From Parabacteroides merdae ATCC 43184 (GTDB lineage: Bacteria > Bacteroidota > Bacteroidia > Bacteroidales > Tannerellaceae), in contig NZ_CP102286.1 of assembly GCF_025151215.1 (NCBI RefSeq), forward strand, positions 3,658,001 through 3,722,000: a stretch of 64,000 nt of DNA, given 5' to 3'. The position numbers and the translations under genes are program-made. The notes under the pieces were generated by a model, which had not been told where the DNA came from, did no database searches, and saw nothing but the letters and a program-made list of their open reading frames with translations. Positions 1 to 8,112 of the stretch are shown piece after piece (the first letter of the stretch is position 1; each line of letters starts with the position of its first letter).

Positions 1-1
1 G

Positions 2-796
2 AAATTCGATTTTGATGTTATCTTGGATTTGCATAATGTGATCCGTACGATAATAATCTGTACTTTTTTCAGATTGAATGGTAAGCGTGTGTTTGTGTTG
101 GATAAAGCGCGGAAAGAACGTAAAAGATTGACTGCAATTAAAGGCAAACGACTTTATCCTCTTCGTCCGGTTATAGTCCGTTATGCCGATGTGTTTCGGG
201 CTGCTGGGTTGAACTATACAGAAACGTTTACATCTCTTTATGAAGAATCTCCTGCCGAATTGTCTGGAATGGCCTCCGTTGCTGGAATTAAAAAAGGCAA
301 ATGGATCGGTGTTGCTCCATTTGCCAAACACCGAGGTAAAATTTATCCAGTGGACGAAATGGAACAAGTCGTTGCCTGTTTGTCGAAATGTGAAGATTAT
401 ACTGTTTTTTTGTTCGGAGGGCGAGGATATGAGGAGGCAATCCTTGAACAATGGGAGTTTCAATATCCACGTGTTAAAAGTGTTGTAGGTAAATATGCCT
501 TGGATAATGAGTTGGCGTTAATCAGCCAATTGGATGTGCTATTGTGTATGGATTCTGCAAATATGCATTTTGCCTCTTTGGTAGGTACACGAGTGATTTC
601 GATTTGGGGAGCGACGCATCCTTATGCCGGTTTTTATGGTTATCATCAAGATTCCGGTGATGTTATTCAGGAAAATTTACCTTGTCGGCCTTGTTCTGTA
701 TTTGGGCAGAAACCATGTTTGCGCGGTGATTGGGCGTGTATGACACTGATAACACCGGAGAGGATTGTTGAAAAGGTAAAGGCATCAATAAAATAG
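2..796 (+). CDS. Glycosyltransferase family 9 (heptosyltransferase-like), 5' end outside window
   Basis: The frame is open to the left edge (it begins KFDFDVILDLHNVIRT), so the N-terminus is missing. GT9 enzymes add heptose or a related sugar to the lipid A-core at the inner membrane. What is visible is the family's C-terminal Rossmann half: a fresh strand around IGVAPFAKHRGKIYP, then LFGGRGYE, and the nucleotide-sugar site region with MDSANMHFASLVG followed by SIWGATHP. Three cysteines cluster near the end (CRPCSVFGQKPC), as in some Bacteroidetes homologues. It is followed after 21 bp by another glycosyltransferase on the same strand, which fits an LPS core operon. The exact sugar cannot be told. 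Confidence 0.85.
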   Translation, partial: KFDFDVILDLHNVIRTIIICTFFRLNGKRVFVLDKARKERKRLTAIKGKRLYPLRPVIVRYADVFRAAGLNYTETFTSLYEESPAELSGMASVAGIKKGKWIGVAPFAKHRGKIYPVDEMEQVVACLSKCEDYTVFLFGGRGYEEAILEQWEFQYPRVKSVVGKYALDNELALISQLDVLLCMDSANMHFASLVGTRVISIWGATHPYAGFYGYHQDSGDVIQENLPCRPCSVFGQKPCLRGDWACMTLITPERIVEKVKASIK

Positions 797-817
797 TAAA
801 GAGAAAACTACGATATC

Positions 818-1876
818 ATGAGGGTCTGTTATTTTTCAAAATGTTATAAAGAACTATATAGTGCGGGAAGTAAAGCAAAGACCGATATGGAACAGATTAT
901 GTGCGATTTAGGATATCGGAATATCGGGTTTCCTTGTCTCGTTTGTTCGAATAAGATACTTGGCTTTGTCATAACTTTGCTCAGTATGATTAAAGTTTGT
1001 TTTAAGTTAAGGTCAGGTGATATTTTGATTATACAATATCCTTTGAAAAAATATTATACGTTATTATGTAATATAGTGCATTATCGAGGAGCTAAAGTTA
1101 TAACCTTGATTCACGATTTAGGCTCTTTCCGACGGAAAAGATTGACAGTCCTTCAAGAAATTGATCGTCTGCAGAATTCTGATTATTTAATAACATTGAA
1201 TGATTCGATGTCTGCTTGGTTACAAACTAAGGGGTGTGAAGTCCCGAAAGGAGAACTGAAGATTTGGGATTATTTATCTCCAGCCATTGTCTTAAACAAA
1301 ATAGAACCAGCTACTGACTATACGGTTGTTTATGCAGGCGCGTTGGGATATAATAAAAATCGTTTTTTATATGAGTTGGATCGTTTACCTCGTCAATGGC
1401 ATCTGAGTGTGTATGGTAAAGGATTAGAAGCTGATAAGATTCTCAATAAAGAATATTTCTCATATAACGGCTTTTTGCCGGCAGATCAATTGATATCTTC
1501 GGTACAGGGTGATTTTGGCCTGGTTTGGGATGGAGATTCTTATGAAGCATGTACTGGCAACTATGGTGAATATTTACGATATAATAATCCTCATAAAGTC
1601 TCTTTGTATGTCCGTTGTCATCTTCCGCTTATCATTTGGGAGAAGGCTGCATTGGCTCCTTTCATAAAAGAGAAGGAAATAGGTATTTGCATAAATTCTT
1701 TGGAAGAACTGGATGGTAAATTGGAGAAATTGACGGTGGATGATTATTTTAAGATGAAATCTCGGGTGATTGAGATAAGTAACTTGTTGTCTGTAGGATA
1801 TTTTTTTACTAAAGCCTTGGATGAGGCTGTTAAGTTTCTGACAAAATCGGATGTGGCAGATGAAGGTCGTAATTAA
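818..1876 (+). CDS. GT4-like glycosyltransferase, galactofuranosyltransferase-like
   Basis: 352 residues. The N-terminal half has a family-typical start (MRVCYFSKCYKELYSAGSK), an ILIIQYPLKKYY segment and ITLIHDLGSFR. The C-terminal half has VVYAGALGYNK and a WDGDSYEACTGNYGEYLRYNNPHKVSLY region, which resembles Bacteroidetes proteins annotated as beta-1,6-galactofuranosyltransferase. That naming is from family resemblance; the donor and acceptor are inference. It probably acts at the cytoplasmic face of the inner membrane on LPS or capsule precursors. The last codons overlap the next gene, so translation is probably coupled. The gene is AT-rich like its neighbours. Confidence 0.75.
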   Translation: MRVCYFSKCYKELYSAGSKAKTDMEQIMCDLGYRNIGFPCLVCSNKILGFVITLLSMIKVCFKLRSGDILIIQYPLKKYYTLLCNIVHYRGAKVITLIHDLGSFRRKRLTVLQEIDRLQNSDYLITLNDSMSAWLQTKGCEVPKGELKIWDYLSPAIVLNKIEPATDYTVVYAGALGYNKNRFLYELDRLPRQWHLSVYGKGLEADKILNKEYFSYNGFLPADQLISSVQGDFGLVWDGDSYEACTGNYGEYLRYNNPHKVSLYVRCHLPLIIWEKAALAPFIKEKEIGICINSLEELDGKLEKLTVDDYFKMKSRVIEISNLLSVGYFFTKALDEAVKFLTKSDVADEGRN

Positions 1877-2780
1877 TCCTAAATACAATTTTCTCACTGA
1901 TTTTATTTATCATCTTCCTGGATGTTTTTTCAAGGACGGTGAGACTATATACCAAGGACGTAATATCCTTAAAAAGTACGATATACAAGGATATCGTTTG
2001 ATAGTCAAGAGGTTTAAACGTCCTAATATAATAAACCAGATTGTATATTCTTTTTTTCGTAGATCGAAAGCACGACGCTCTTTTGACTATTCGCTTGAAG
2101 TTCAGAAGCGTGGATTTGGAGTTGCAGATCCTATTGCATATATTGAGATAAAGCACGGAGGTTTACTTACCGATAGTTATTATATATCCTTATATATGGA
2201 AAGGATGGAAGAACTTCGCGAGTATATGGCTGTGTATAGAGCAGAAGATCGAGAGCTCAGACTGGCTTTTGCACGTTTTACGGCACAATTGCATAAGGCG
2301 GAAATATTGCATGTCGATTATTCCCCTGGCAATATCCTGGTAAAGAAACAGGCTGGTTCGTATGTGTTTGCGTTAGTGGATGTCAATCGGATGAAATTTA
2401 AAAGTATTTCAGTTGTTGATGCTTGTAAGAATTTAGCTCGTTTGGCAACATCCCGTAAAGTTTTGGATGAAGTGGCGTGTGAATATGCCTCTCAGCGGGG
2501 ATGGGATAGTTTGGAAATAATGCGCTTGATGGGAGAATATAGTGATCGTTTTTTCAAGAATTACGCATTTCGTCTTGGCAATAAAGCGTGGCGAAGAAAT
2601 GGGGGAAGTTGTTTTGCCCTTCCTTCTTTTTTCTATAAAGCATATGATCTGTTAAGTTGTTGTAAATTACTTCCAGAAACGACACGCAATGTTTACCATC
2701 ATAAACGGATTTGGGTTTATGATGATTATTTGCGTCCGTTTGATTTTCGGAAAGTGTTTCCTGAAAGTCTTCAAGACTGA
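1860..2780 (+). CDS. Lipopolysaccharide kinase, WaaP/InaA family
   Basis: Protein-kinase-like fold expected to phosphorylate a sugar (heptose or Kdo) of the LPS core. The catalytic-loop motif HVDYSPGNILV matches the HxDxxxxN pattern, and the metal-binding Asp lies in ALVDVNRMKF. RLIVKRFKRP is the likely ATP-binding lysine strand. The open frame begins at 1851 (MWQ), but the ATG at 1860 gives a more natural N-terminus (MKVVINPKYNFL) and still overlaps the preceding stop, so I chose 1860. Its 3' end overlaps by 10 bp the end of the convergent glycosyltransferase on the other strand. With the GT9 gene upstream this is a coherent LPS-core module. Confidence 0.8.
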   Translation: MKVVINPKYNFLTDFIYHLPGCFFKDGETIYQGRNILKKYDIQGYRLIVKRFKRPNIINQIVYSFFRRSKARRSFDYSLEVQKRGFGVADPIAYIEIKHGGLLTDSYYISLYMERMEELREYMAVYRAEDRELRLAFARFTAQLHKAEILHVDYSPGNILVKKQAGSYVFALVDVNRMKFKSISVVDACKNLARLATSRKVLDEVACEYASQRGWDSLEIMRLMGEYSDRFFKNYAFRLGNKAWRRNGGSCFALPSFFYKAYDLLSCCKLLPETTRNVYHHKRIWVYDDYLRPFDFRKVFPESLQD

Positions 2781-3538
2781 GTTTTAGTATCTAATTTTGA
2801 TTTAGAACTCCATTCCGTGATATGTGTACAATGGCTAATGTAGTATTGTTCTTCTTCGGACAGATTCGAAGAGTCGTTATACCAAGGCAAATGTTCTGCT
2901 TGGTAGGGATATGCTGTTCGGTAAGCTTCGACTGAACGGCTTCTGCTCAATCCGACACGAGGGCGATAAAGGGCGAAGGTTGTATCTATTGGTGCTCTGT
3001 ACAGACCTCCTTCGGCAGGTTTGAGATAATATTGTTTTTCTAAATTGATAACTTCTTCTTTGTGTATATAGGAATCGGGGATATTATCTATTCGTAGGGA
3101 AAAACCGATCTTGCGGGCGAATGGATGTTTTTTTAATTCTTTAAAAAAATAGTCGATGAAGTCTTTAGGGCAATAATCGGAAGGGATTACATCCGAATCT
3201 GTATAGATATAATAGTCATTGCAGAATCTTTTTTTTAAAGGCGATTCCCAAAGTGCTTTAAAGCCTAAGTTTTGATTGAGATGGAATACTGTAAATGGGC
3301 AGGTTTTGTAATATTCCAGCAAAGGTGGATAAGTCGATGCATTATCCAGAATGTAAATATTGGTATATCCACAGGCAGTCAATGTTTCTGTTAACAGCCG
3401 TAAGGTTGTGAGACGATTAAAATTATTGATGATAATAGGAATCTCTTTGGCATCTCTAATTAGAGATGGACTTATTATTTCTCGAAGGAAATAATAGTAA
3501 GAGCCGATATTGCATGTTAATGTTTTGAATATACTCAT
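2771..3538 (-). CDS. Glycosyltransferase family 2-like protein
   Basis: 255 residues. After the N-terminal segment there is PIIINNFNRLTTLRLL, a GT2/GT-A opening strand, then IYILDNASTYP (nucleotide-binding Asp) and a DxD-like metal site YYIYTDSDVIP. LGFKALWESPL fits the GT-A acceptor region. No membrane span is evident, so it is probably cytoplasmic or membrane-associated. It lies just downstream of the DUF5672 gene on the same strand (27 bp gap), so the two are likely co-transcribed. Its end overlaps the end of the WaaP-like gene on the opposite strand. Substrate unknown; a role in surface glycan assembly is inferred from context. Confidence 0.75.
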   Translation of the reverse strand: MSIFKTLTCNIGSYYYFLREIISPSLIRDAKEIPIIINNFNRLTTLRLLTETLTACGYTNIYILDNASTYPPLLEYYKTCPFTVFHLNQNLGFKALWESPLKKRFCNDYYIYTDSDVIPSDYCPKDFIDYFFKELKKHPFARKIGFSLRIDNIPDSYIHKEEVINLEKQYYLKPAEGGLYRAPIDTTFALYRPRVGLSRSRSVEAYRTAYPYQAEHLPWYNDSSNLSEEEQYYISHCTHITEWSSKSKLDTKTQS

Positions 3539-3565
3539 ATGATTTTGATGAACAGGTTGTTAATA

Positions 3566-4336
3566 TTATTGGAAAGGAATAAAATCCATCCAGAATTTTT
3601 TCATCTTACGTTTATACCAAGAATGGCAACCGAAAGGTAATTGCCAGTTGTTTAATTTGTAGCAATAACTTGGATATTTGTCAAATGAAAAGCGAATCGC
3701 TTCTTTTACTTTGGGATATGTGAATCCGTTTGCTTCCGTTGCCCAAAAAACATCTTCATTGTAAAGATGATATCGCTTTTGTGCCAGATAGTGATCGATT
3801 CGTTCCTTTTGTTCACAAGTTACCCGATAATGACTGGCAACTTTTCTCAGAGATAGACCACCATTTCCGATTTTGCCGTACAGATCTTGCTTGGAGGGTT
3901 TTCCCTTGAATTTATGGTAAGAATGTATCAATTGCATGATTTCAGCAATGACGGGTAGTTTATAAACTGGACGTTGCAACCAGGGTGCACCAATATAGTC
4001 GTATCCTTTATTACACCATTCTTTCAATTCGTCTCGAAATACATAAGCGTCCAACTGATAGATCAAGATATAGGTACAATCTAAAAAACGTTCATAAAAT
4101 TCTTTAGCCAGCATGAGCCGGTTATAACCACTGATCCCTTTGAAATAAAAATCTGCGAATGAGATAAATGACAATTTAGGAAATTCGGTCGCTAGTTCTG
4201 ACAAGTCTAAATGGTTTGGTTTGATTACGACTAAAGGATGCATTTGTAATATTTTGTATACTTGTAATAAAGATTTTCTTTCTTGTTGGGACAAAGAGGC
4301 TTGGTAAATAGGTATAACAACTTTTACTAAATTCAT
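3566..4336 (-). CDS. DUF5672 family protein, putative glycosyltransferase
   Basis: 256 residues. The core reads YILIYQLDAYVFRDELKEWC followed by GYDYIGAPW and GNGGLSLRK. Family recognition is from memory of the DUF5672 pattern: an LDxD/A-like element, a GAPW motif and a GNGGLSLR motif, seen near glycosyltransferases in surface polysaccharide clusters. The GT-A-like character (an acidic motif after a hydrophobic strand) supports a transferase, but catalysis is inferred. No signal peptide or membrane segment is seen. It is first in a leftward two-gene unit with the GT2-like gene, behind a good promoter box at 4379-4386. Confidence 0.7.
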   Translation of the reverse strand: MNLVKVVIPIYQASLSQQERKSLLQVYKILQMHPLVVIKPNHLDLSELATEFPKLSFISFADFYFKGISGYNRLMLAKEFYERFLDCTYILIYQLDAYVFRDELKEWCNKGYDYIGAPWLQRPVYKLPVIAEIMQLIHSYHKFKGKPSKQDLYGKIGNGGLSLRKVASHYRVTCEQKERIDHYLAQKRYHLYNEDVFWATEANGFTYPKVKEAIRFSFDKYPSYCYKLNNWQLPFGCHSWYKRKMKKFWMDFIPFQ

Positions 4337-4378
4337 ATGAACCTTTCTTGTTTATGTTTAATATAAGTAACATATATA

Positions 4379-4386
4379 CAAAGATA
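4379..4386 (-). promoter_or_regulatory. Bacteroidales -7 promoter box for the DUF5672/GT2 pair
   Basis: On the minus strand this reads TATCTTTG, an exact match to TAnnTTTG, 43 bp upstream of the ATG at 4336. I see no clear -33 TTTG at the expected spacing. It lies in a 246-bp AT-rich divergent intergenic region that otherwise holds only the opposing promoter. Confidence 0.5.
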
Positions 4387-4564
4387 TGCATATTTTACAA
4401 AACAGAATGAGGAAAATGTTTTATTATAATTTATTATATATCTGCTATATGATAGTTGTGAGAAATATTGTAATTTTGTAATATACATTCGATGCATTGA
4501 TGTATAGTTTCTTATGGATGATTTGGATTCTTTATGTACGATGTGTTGATGATTTTGTGTGGAT

Positions 4565-4572
4565 TATTTTTG
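4565..4572 (+). promoter_or_regulatory. Bacteroidales -7 promoter box for the GT32-like gene
   Basis: TATTTTTG matches TAnnTTTG. It ends only 10 bp before the ATG at 4583, so the transcript would have a very short leader. A TGTTG stretch about 18 bp upstream is a weak -33 candidate. Confidence 0.4.
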
Positions 4573-4582
4573 AAAAAAGTTT

Positions 4583-5281
4583 ATGATTCCAAAGATTATT
4601 CATTTATGTTGGTTCAGTGAAGAATCTTTTCCTGTTGAAATAAAAATTTGTTTGGCAAGTTGGAAACGTATATTGCCGGATTATACGATAAGGTTATGGA
4701 CATATGCAGATGCATTGGCAATAGGTTGTGATTATGTCTCGGAGGCTCTGTCTGTTAAAAAATGGGCTTTTGCAGCAGATGTTATCCGTTTTTATGCAAT
4801 CTATAAAGAAGGCGGAATTTACATGGACAGTGATATGCTTCTTAAAAAACGTTTTGATGAATTTATCCCGGAGCATGGTTTTGCAACTTTCAACGAATGT
4901 TGGGGAACAGTCCTTTTACAAGCTGCTTTTTTGATAGGTGAGCAGGGTAATTCTTTTTGCGAAGAAGTCTTTAGTTATTATAAGCAGCGTCATTTTTTAT
5001 TGCCCGATGGTTCTTTCGACATGTTGATCTCTCCCAAAATAATGGTGATGGTTGCTGAAAAAAGAGGATATAAAAGGGAAGATATTGAACAACATTTAGG
5101 AGAAGATGTCGTTATTTATTCAGGATGTTATGTTTCTCCCTGTAAGAAAATTCAGTATCCCGAGGCTTTTGCTTGTCATCAAGTGTATGGGAGCTGGCGG
5201 AAACATCGTTTTGGCAGAAAAGTGGAACGTTTTCTGAAACATGCGTACCTCGTGATTCGTTTTGCGTTATTTAAACGATAA
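4583..5281 (+). CDS. GT32-like glycosyltransferase with DXD sugar-binding region
   Basis: 232 residues. It begins MIPKIIHLCWFS, the classic opening of the Gly_transf_sug (GT32, capsular/mannosyltransferase OCH1-like) family. The family's signature follows: AADVIRFYAIYKEGGIYMDSDM, with the DSD metal-binding motif at about residue 91. FNECWGTVLLQAAFLIG and the later SPCKKIQYP...CHQVYGSW region also fit. It would transfer a sugar from a nucleotide donor to a surface glycan; the sugar is unknown. It has its own promoter box, and the next gene on the same strand is a nucleotide-sugar dehydrogenase 21 bp downstream. Confidence 0.8.
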   Translation: MIPKIIHLCWFSEESFPVEIKICLASWKRILPDYTIRLWTYADALAIGCDYVSEALSVKKWAFAADVIRFYAIYKEGGIYMDSDMLLKKRFDEFIPEHGFATFNECWGTVLLQAAFLIGEQGNSFCEEVFSYYKQRHFLLPDGSFDMLISPKIMVMVAEKRGYKREDIEQHLGEDVVIYSGCYVSPCKKIQYPEAFACHQVYGSWRKHRFGRKVERFLKHAYLVIRFALFKR

Positions 5282-5302
5282 GTATAGAAGATTGAATAAT
5301 TA

Positions 5303-6592
5303 ATGGAAAATATAAAACTTGCCGTTATCGGCCTCGGATATGTCGGTTTGCCGTTGGCACGGTTGTTTGCGACGCGTTATCCTGTGGTCGGGTATGATGT
5401 GAAGCGGGAGCGGGTAGCAGCCTTGATGGAAGGGCGGGACGCGACGCAGGAAGTATCGGATGAATTGTTGAGGTCCGTGCTACTGCCCCGGTTGCCGGAG
5501 GAAGGTGAGGCGGGATTGTTTTGTACGTCCGATGCGGAACAGCTCCGCGGATGTAATTATTACATTGTGGCGGTCCCTACGCCGGTCGACTTGCATCATA
5601 GCCCTGACCTGACACCTCTTTATTCGGCCAGTGAAACGGTAGGGAAGGTCTTGGGCAGAGGCGATATCGTGATCTATGAATCGACAGTTTGTCCCGGTAT
5701 AACGGAAGACGAATGTGTTCCCATTCTGGAGAGAACGTCCGGATTGGTTTTTAACCGCGATTTCTTTGCCGGATATTCGCCGGAGCGTATTAATCCGGGA
5801 GACAAGGAACATACGGTGGAGAAGATTATGAAAGTAACATCCGGTTCCACTCCCGGAGCCGCAGAGAAGGTCGATGCCCTATACCGATCGGTTATCCAGG
5901 CTGGAACCTTTCCGGTATCCAGTATCAAAGTGGCGGAGGCTGCCAAAGTGATCGAAAACTCCCAGCGTGATATCAACATCGCTTTTATGAACGAACTGTC
6001 GAAGATTTTCCATCTGATCGGTATCGATACGAACGAAGTGCTGGCGGCAGCCGGGACGAAATGGAACTTCCTGCCTTTCAAGCCCGGTCTGGTCGGAGGG
6101 CATTGCATAGGGGTTGATCCTTACTATTTGATCCGTAAGGCTGAGGATTACGGTTTCCATCCGGGACTGATTCTGTACGGACGTCGTATCAACGATACGA
6201 TGGGCGAATATATTGCCGGTCGCGTCGTGAAGTGCATGATCAAAAAAGATGTTCCGGTGCGGAATGCGGAAGCACTGGTTTTAGGCTTTACCTTCAAGGA
6301 AAACTGTCCCGATGTGCGTAACTCCAAAGTCGGTGATGTCGTTCGCTATCTCGGTGACTACGGTATCAACGTGACGATCTATGATCCTTGGGCACGTCCG
6401 GATGACGTCCGGCGCGAATATAGCCTGGAAGTCCTGTCCACCCTGCCGGACAAGAAGTTCGATGTTGTCGTCTTAGCGGTCGCCCATACCGATTTCCTGT
6501 CACTGGACATTCCGGAGCTGGTAAAAGAGCACAGCGTGGTATATGATGTGAAAGGCTGTCTGAATCCGGCTTGGGTAGATGATCGTCTGTGA
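5303..6592 (+). CDS. Nucleotide-sugar dehydrogenase, UDP-HexNAc 6-dehydrogenase type (TviB/WbpO/WbpA-like)
   Basis: Oxidises C6 of a UDP-N-acetylhexosamine to the uronic acid with NAD. The N-terminal Rossmann motif is KLAVIGLGYVGLPLA. The opening KYP/RYPVVGYDV...R..AL..GRDATQEV is typical of the TviB/WbpO type. AVPTPVD, the central E..KVIENSQRDINIAFMNE helix and the catalytic-cysteine motif GGHCIGVDPYY (about residue 268) are all present, as is the C-terminal VLGFTFKENCPDVRNSKV domain. 429 residues is normal length, so it should be active. GC content and codon use jump here relative to the AT-rich transferases just upstream, marking the boundary of the surface-glycan island. It could feed the WbpE/WbpB-like enzymes encoded at 36.6-38.9 kb. 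Confidence 0.9.
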   Translation: MENIKLAVIGLGYVGLPLARLFATRYPVVGYDVKRERVAALMEGRDATQEVSDELLRSVLLPRLPEEGEAGLFCTSDAEQLRGCNYYIVAVPTPVDLHHSPDLTPLYSASETVGKVLGRGDIVIYESTVCPGITEDECVPILERTSGLVFNRDFFAGYSPERINPGDKEHTVEKIMKVTSGSTPGAAEKVDALYRSVIQAGTFPVSSIKVAEAAKVIENSQRDINIAFMNELSKIFHLIGIDTNEVLAAAGTKWNFLPFKPGLVGGHCIGVDPYYLIRKAEDYGFHPGLILYGRRINDTMGEYIAGRVVKCMIKKDVPVRNAEALVLGFTFKENCPDVRNSKVGDVVRYLGDYGINVTIYDPWARPDDVRREYSLEVLSTLPDKKFDVVVLAVAHTDFLSLDIPELVKEHSVVYDVKGCLNPAWVDDRL

Positions 6593-6593
6593 G

Positions 6594-7229
6594 TTATTTC
6601 CGTCCGAAGTCTGCCGGGATCTCTCCCCATTCCGAAGTTTCCCATTTTAGGATAGGAGTGGTATAGGTATTGGTTTTGAGCCACTTTTCAGCTCGTTCGA
6701 TCATATCGAAGATCGGTTCGTTCTCTGGTACGCGCTCTAAGAGTGTTTTGCATTTCTTCTTTTTTACCCAACCGATGGCGTTCCGACTGTCCGAATAGAT
6801 CGGAAGGCTGCTTCCTTTCTGTTTCAGTAGGGCAAGTCCGTGTACCAAAGCCAAGAATTCACCGATGTTGTTCGTCCCTTTTTTTAACGGCCCGATCCGG
6901 AAGATCTCTTGCATGGTCGGCGGATAGACGCCTCGGTATTCCATGTCTCCCGGATTCCCGCTACAAGCAGCATCCACACAAAGGCTTTCCCAGATCGGTT
7001 TCCCGACCGGAGCTTTTGGAGTCAGGCCTGCAGCCGCTTTGGAGGAAGACGCTGTTTTCAGATAATGCTCGTATCCTTTTTCAAAGGCTTTCGTCGCCTC
7101 CTCTTTGGTTTCGAACGATTTATATTTTGCTCCGTCCTGTCCGTCCACCTGCGCTTTGCATTCGCCCCAGTTGTCATATACGCCCGGAGTGATACCTTTC
7201 CATACTACATAATATTTGTTTTTTGCCAT
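6594..7229 (-). CDS. Ribonuclease H with N-terminal viroplasmin-type domain
   Basis: 211 residues. Residues 1-50 form the Caulimovirus viroplasmin RNA/DNA hybrid-binding domain (YYVVWKGITPGVYDNWGECK, KSFETKEEATKAF). The C-terminal RNase HI fold carries the acidic catalytic residues: Asp in CVDAACSGNPG, Glu in NNIGEFLALVHGL, Asp in PIYSDSRNAI, and a final Asp near the C-terminus. It removes RNA from RNA:DNA hybrids in the cytoplasm. It is convergent with the dehydrogenase gene, with only one base between the stops. Housekeeping gene of ordinary length. Confidence 0.9.
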   Translation of the reverse strand: MAKNKYYVVWKGITPGVYDNWGECKAQVDGQDGAKYKSFETKEEATKAFEKGYEHYLKTASSSKAAAGLTPKAPVGKPIWESLCVDAACSGNPGDMEYRGVYPPTMQEIFRIGPLKKGTNNIGEFLALVHGLALLKQKGSSLPIYSDSRNAIGWVKKKKCKTLLERVPENEPIFDMIERAEKWLKTNTYTTPILKWETSEWGEIPADFGRK

Positions 7230-7370
7230 TGTTCTCTGTTTAATAAGTCCTTGTCCGACTTCTCCTTCTTCTGGTGAGAAATCGATTCTATCCTTTGGAA
7301 AAATGCCTTCGGCTTGCCGGATAAGTTTGTTTTTTCGGCATCTAATCGCTTACCGACAATTATCAGCAAA

Positions 7371-7392
7371 CCTGTCGACAATTACCGACAGG
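7371..7392. repeat. Small inverted repeat between the RNase H and shikimate kinase genes
   Basis: CCTGTCG and CGACAGG flank an 8-base loop; the sequence ACAATTA-CCGACA also recurs just upstream at about 7352-7362. It lies in a 279-bp divergent region. There is no T run after the stem, so this could be an operator or a small RNA hairpin rather than a terminator. Confidence 0.4.
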
Positions 7393-7480
7393 CAAATCGT
7401 TGGGCATGGAATCGAAGAAGTATGCGGTCAAAGATAAAAATTTATCCGGCACAAAACAGAACTTCTTAATGGAAAAAGTT

Positions 7481-7488
7481 TACATTTG
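7481..7488 (+). promoter_or_regulatory. -7 promoter box for shikimate kinase
   Basis: TACATTTG matches TAnnTTTG exactly and sits 20 bp before the start codon, so the leader would be about a dozen bases. No convincing -33 TTTG is seen. Confidence 0.5.
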
Positions 7489-7508
7489 CAGGAAACAATC
7501 ATATAGAT

Positions 7509-8030
7509 ATGAAGCGTATATTTCTGATTGGATATATGGGAGCCGGAAAAACCACTGTGGGAAAAGTGCTGTCCCGGCAGTTGGGACTCTCGTTTATCGA
7601 TCTGGACCACTATATAGAAGGCCGTTACCATAAGACTGTCGGGCAGCTTTTTGCCGAGAAAGGGGAAGATGCGTTCCGAGATATCGAGCGGAGGATGCTC
7701 CGCGAAGTCGCCGCTTTTGAAGATGTCCTGGTATCGACCGGAGGCGGTGCTCCTTGTTTTTTCGATAATATGGAGTTTATGAACGGGGCCGGACAGACCG
7801 TTTACCTGAAAGTCTCGGTAGAGGAATTGGCGAAGCGTTTGGAGCTCTGTAAATCGACCCGCCCGATACTGAAGGGTCGTTCGGGTGACGAATTGAAAGC
7901 CTTTATTGCCGAAAGTCTGGAGAAAAGGGAACCTTTCTATTCGAAAGCGTCGATTGTGTTCGATGCGGAAGAGATGATGACCGATCAGGATGTATATAAG
8001 ATATCACAAGAACTGGCAACACGATTATAG
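7509..8030 (+). CDS. aroK: Shikimate kinase
   Basis: Phosphorylates shikimate at the 3-OH with ATP, the fifth step of the chorismate pathway, in the cytosol. The Walker A motif GYMGAGKTTVGK is at residues 8-19. DLDHYIE and FRDIERRML supply shikimate-binding acidic and arginine residues, and STGGGAPC is the Walker-B/substrate glycine motif. STRPIL with the lid arginine follows, and 173 residues is the usual size. It is transcribed alone from a close promoter, with a heptad-repeat inverted element directly after its stop. Confidence 0.93.
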   Translation: MKRIFLIGYMGAGKTTVGKVLSRQLGLSFIDLDHYIEGRYHKTVGQLFAEKGEDAFRDIERRMLREVAAFEDVLVSTGGGAPCFFDNMEFMNGAGQTVYLKVSVEELAKRLELCKSTRPILKGRSGDELKAFIAESLEKREPFYSKASIVFDAEEMMTDQDVYKISQELATRL

Positions 8031-8104
8031 AGTTGAGAGTTGAAAGTTGAAAGTGAAAACTGGCACAACCTTAACTTTCAACTCTCAACTCTCAACTTTC
8101 AACT
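8031..8104. repeat. Intergenic inverted repeat built from AGTTGAR heptads
   Basis: Begins immediately after the aroK stop. The left arm is three AGTTGAG/AGTTGAA heptads plus a degenerate one (8031-8053). The right arm (8075-8104) is the same heptads in reverse complement, four in a row, separated by about 20 bases. Transcribed RNA would form a long stem. It ends 8 bp before the ald start codon. I see a similar design with another heptad at 16187-16269. Confidence 0.7.
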
Positions 8105-8112
8105 ATTAAATT

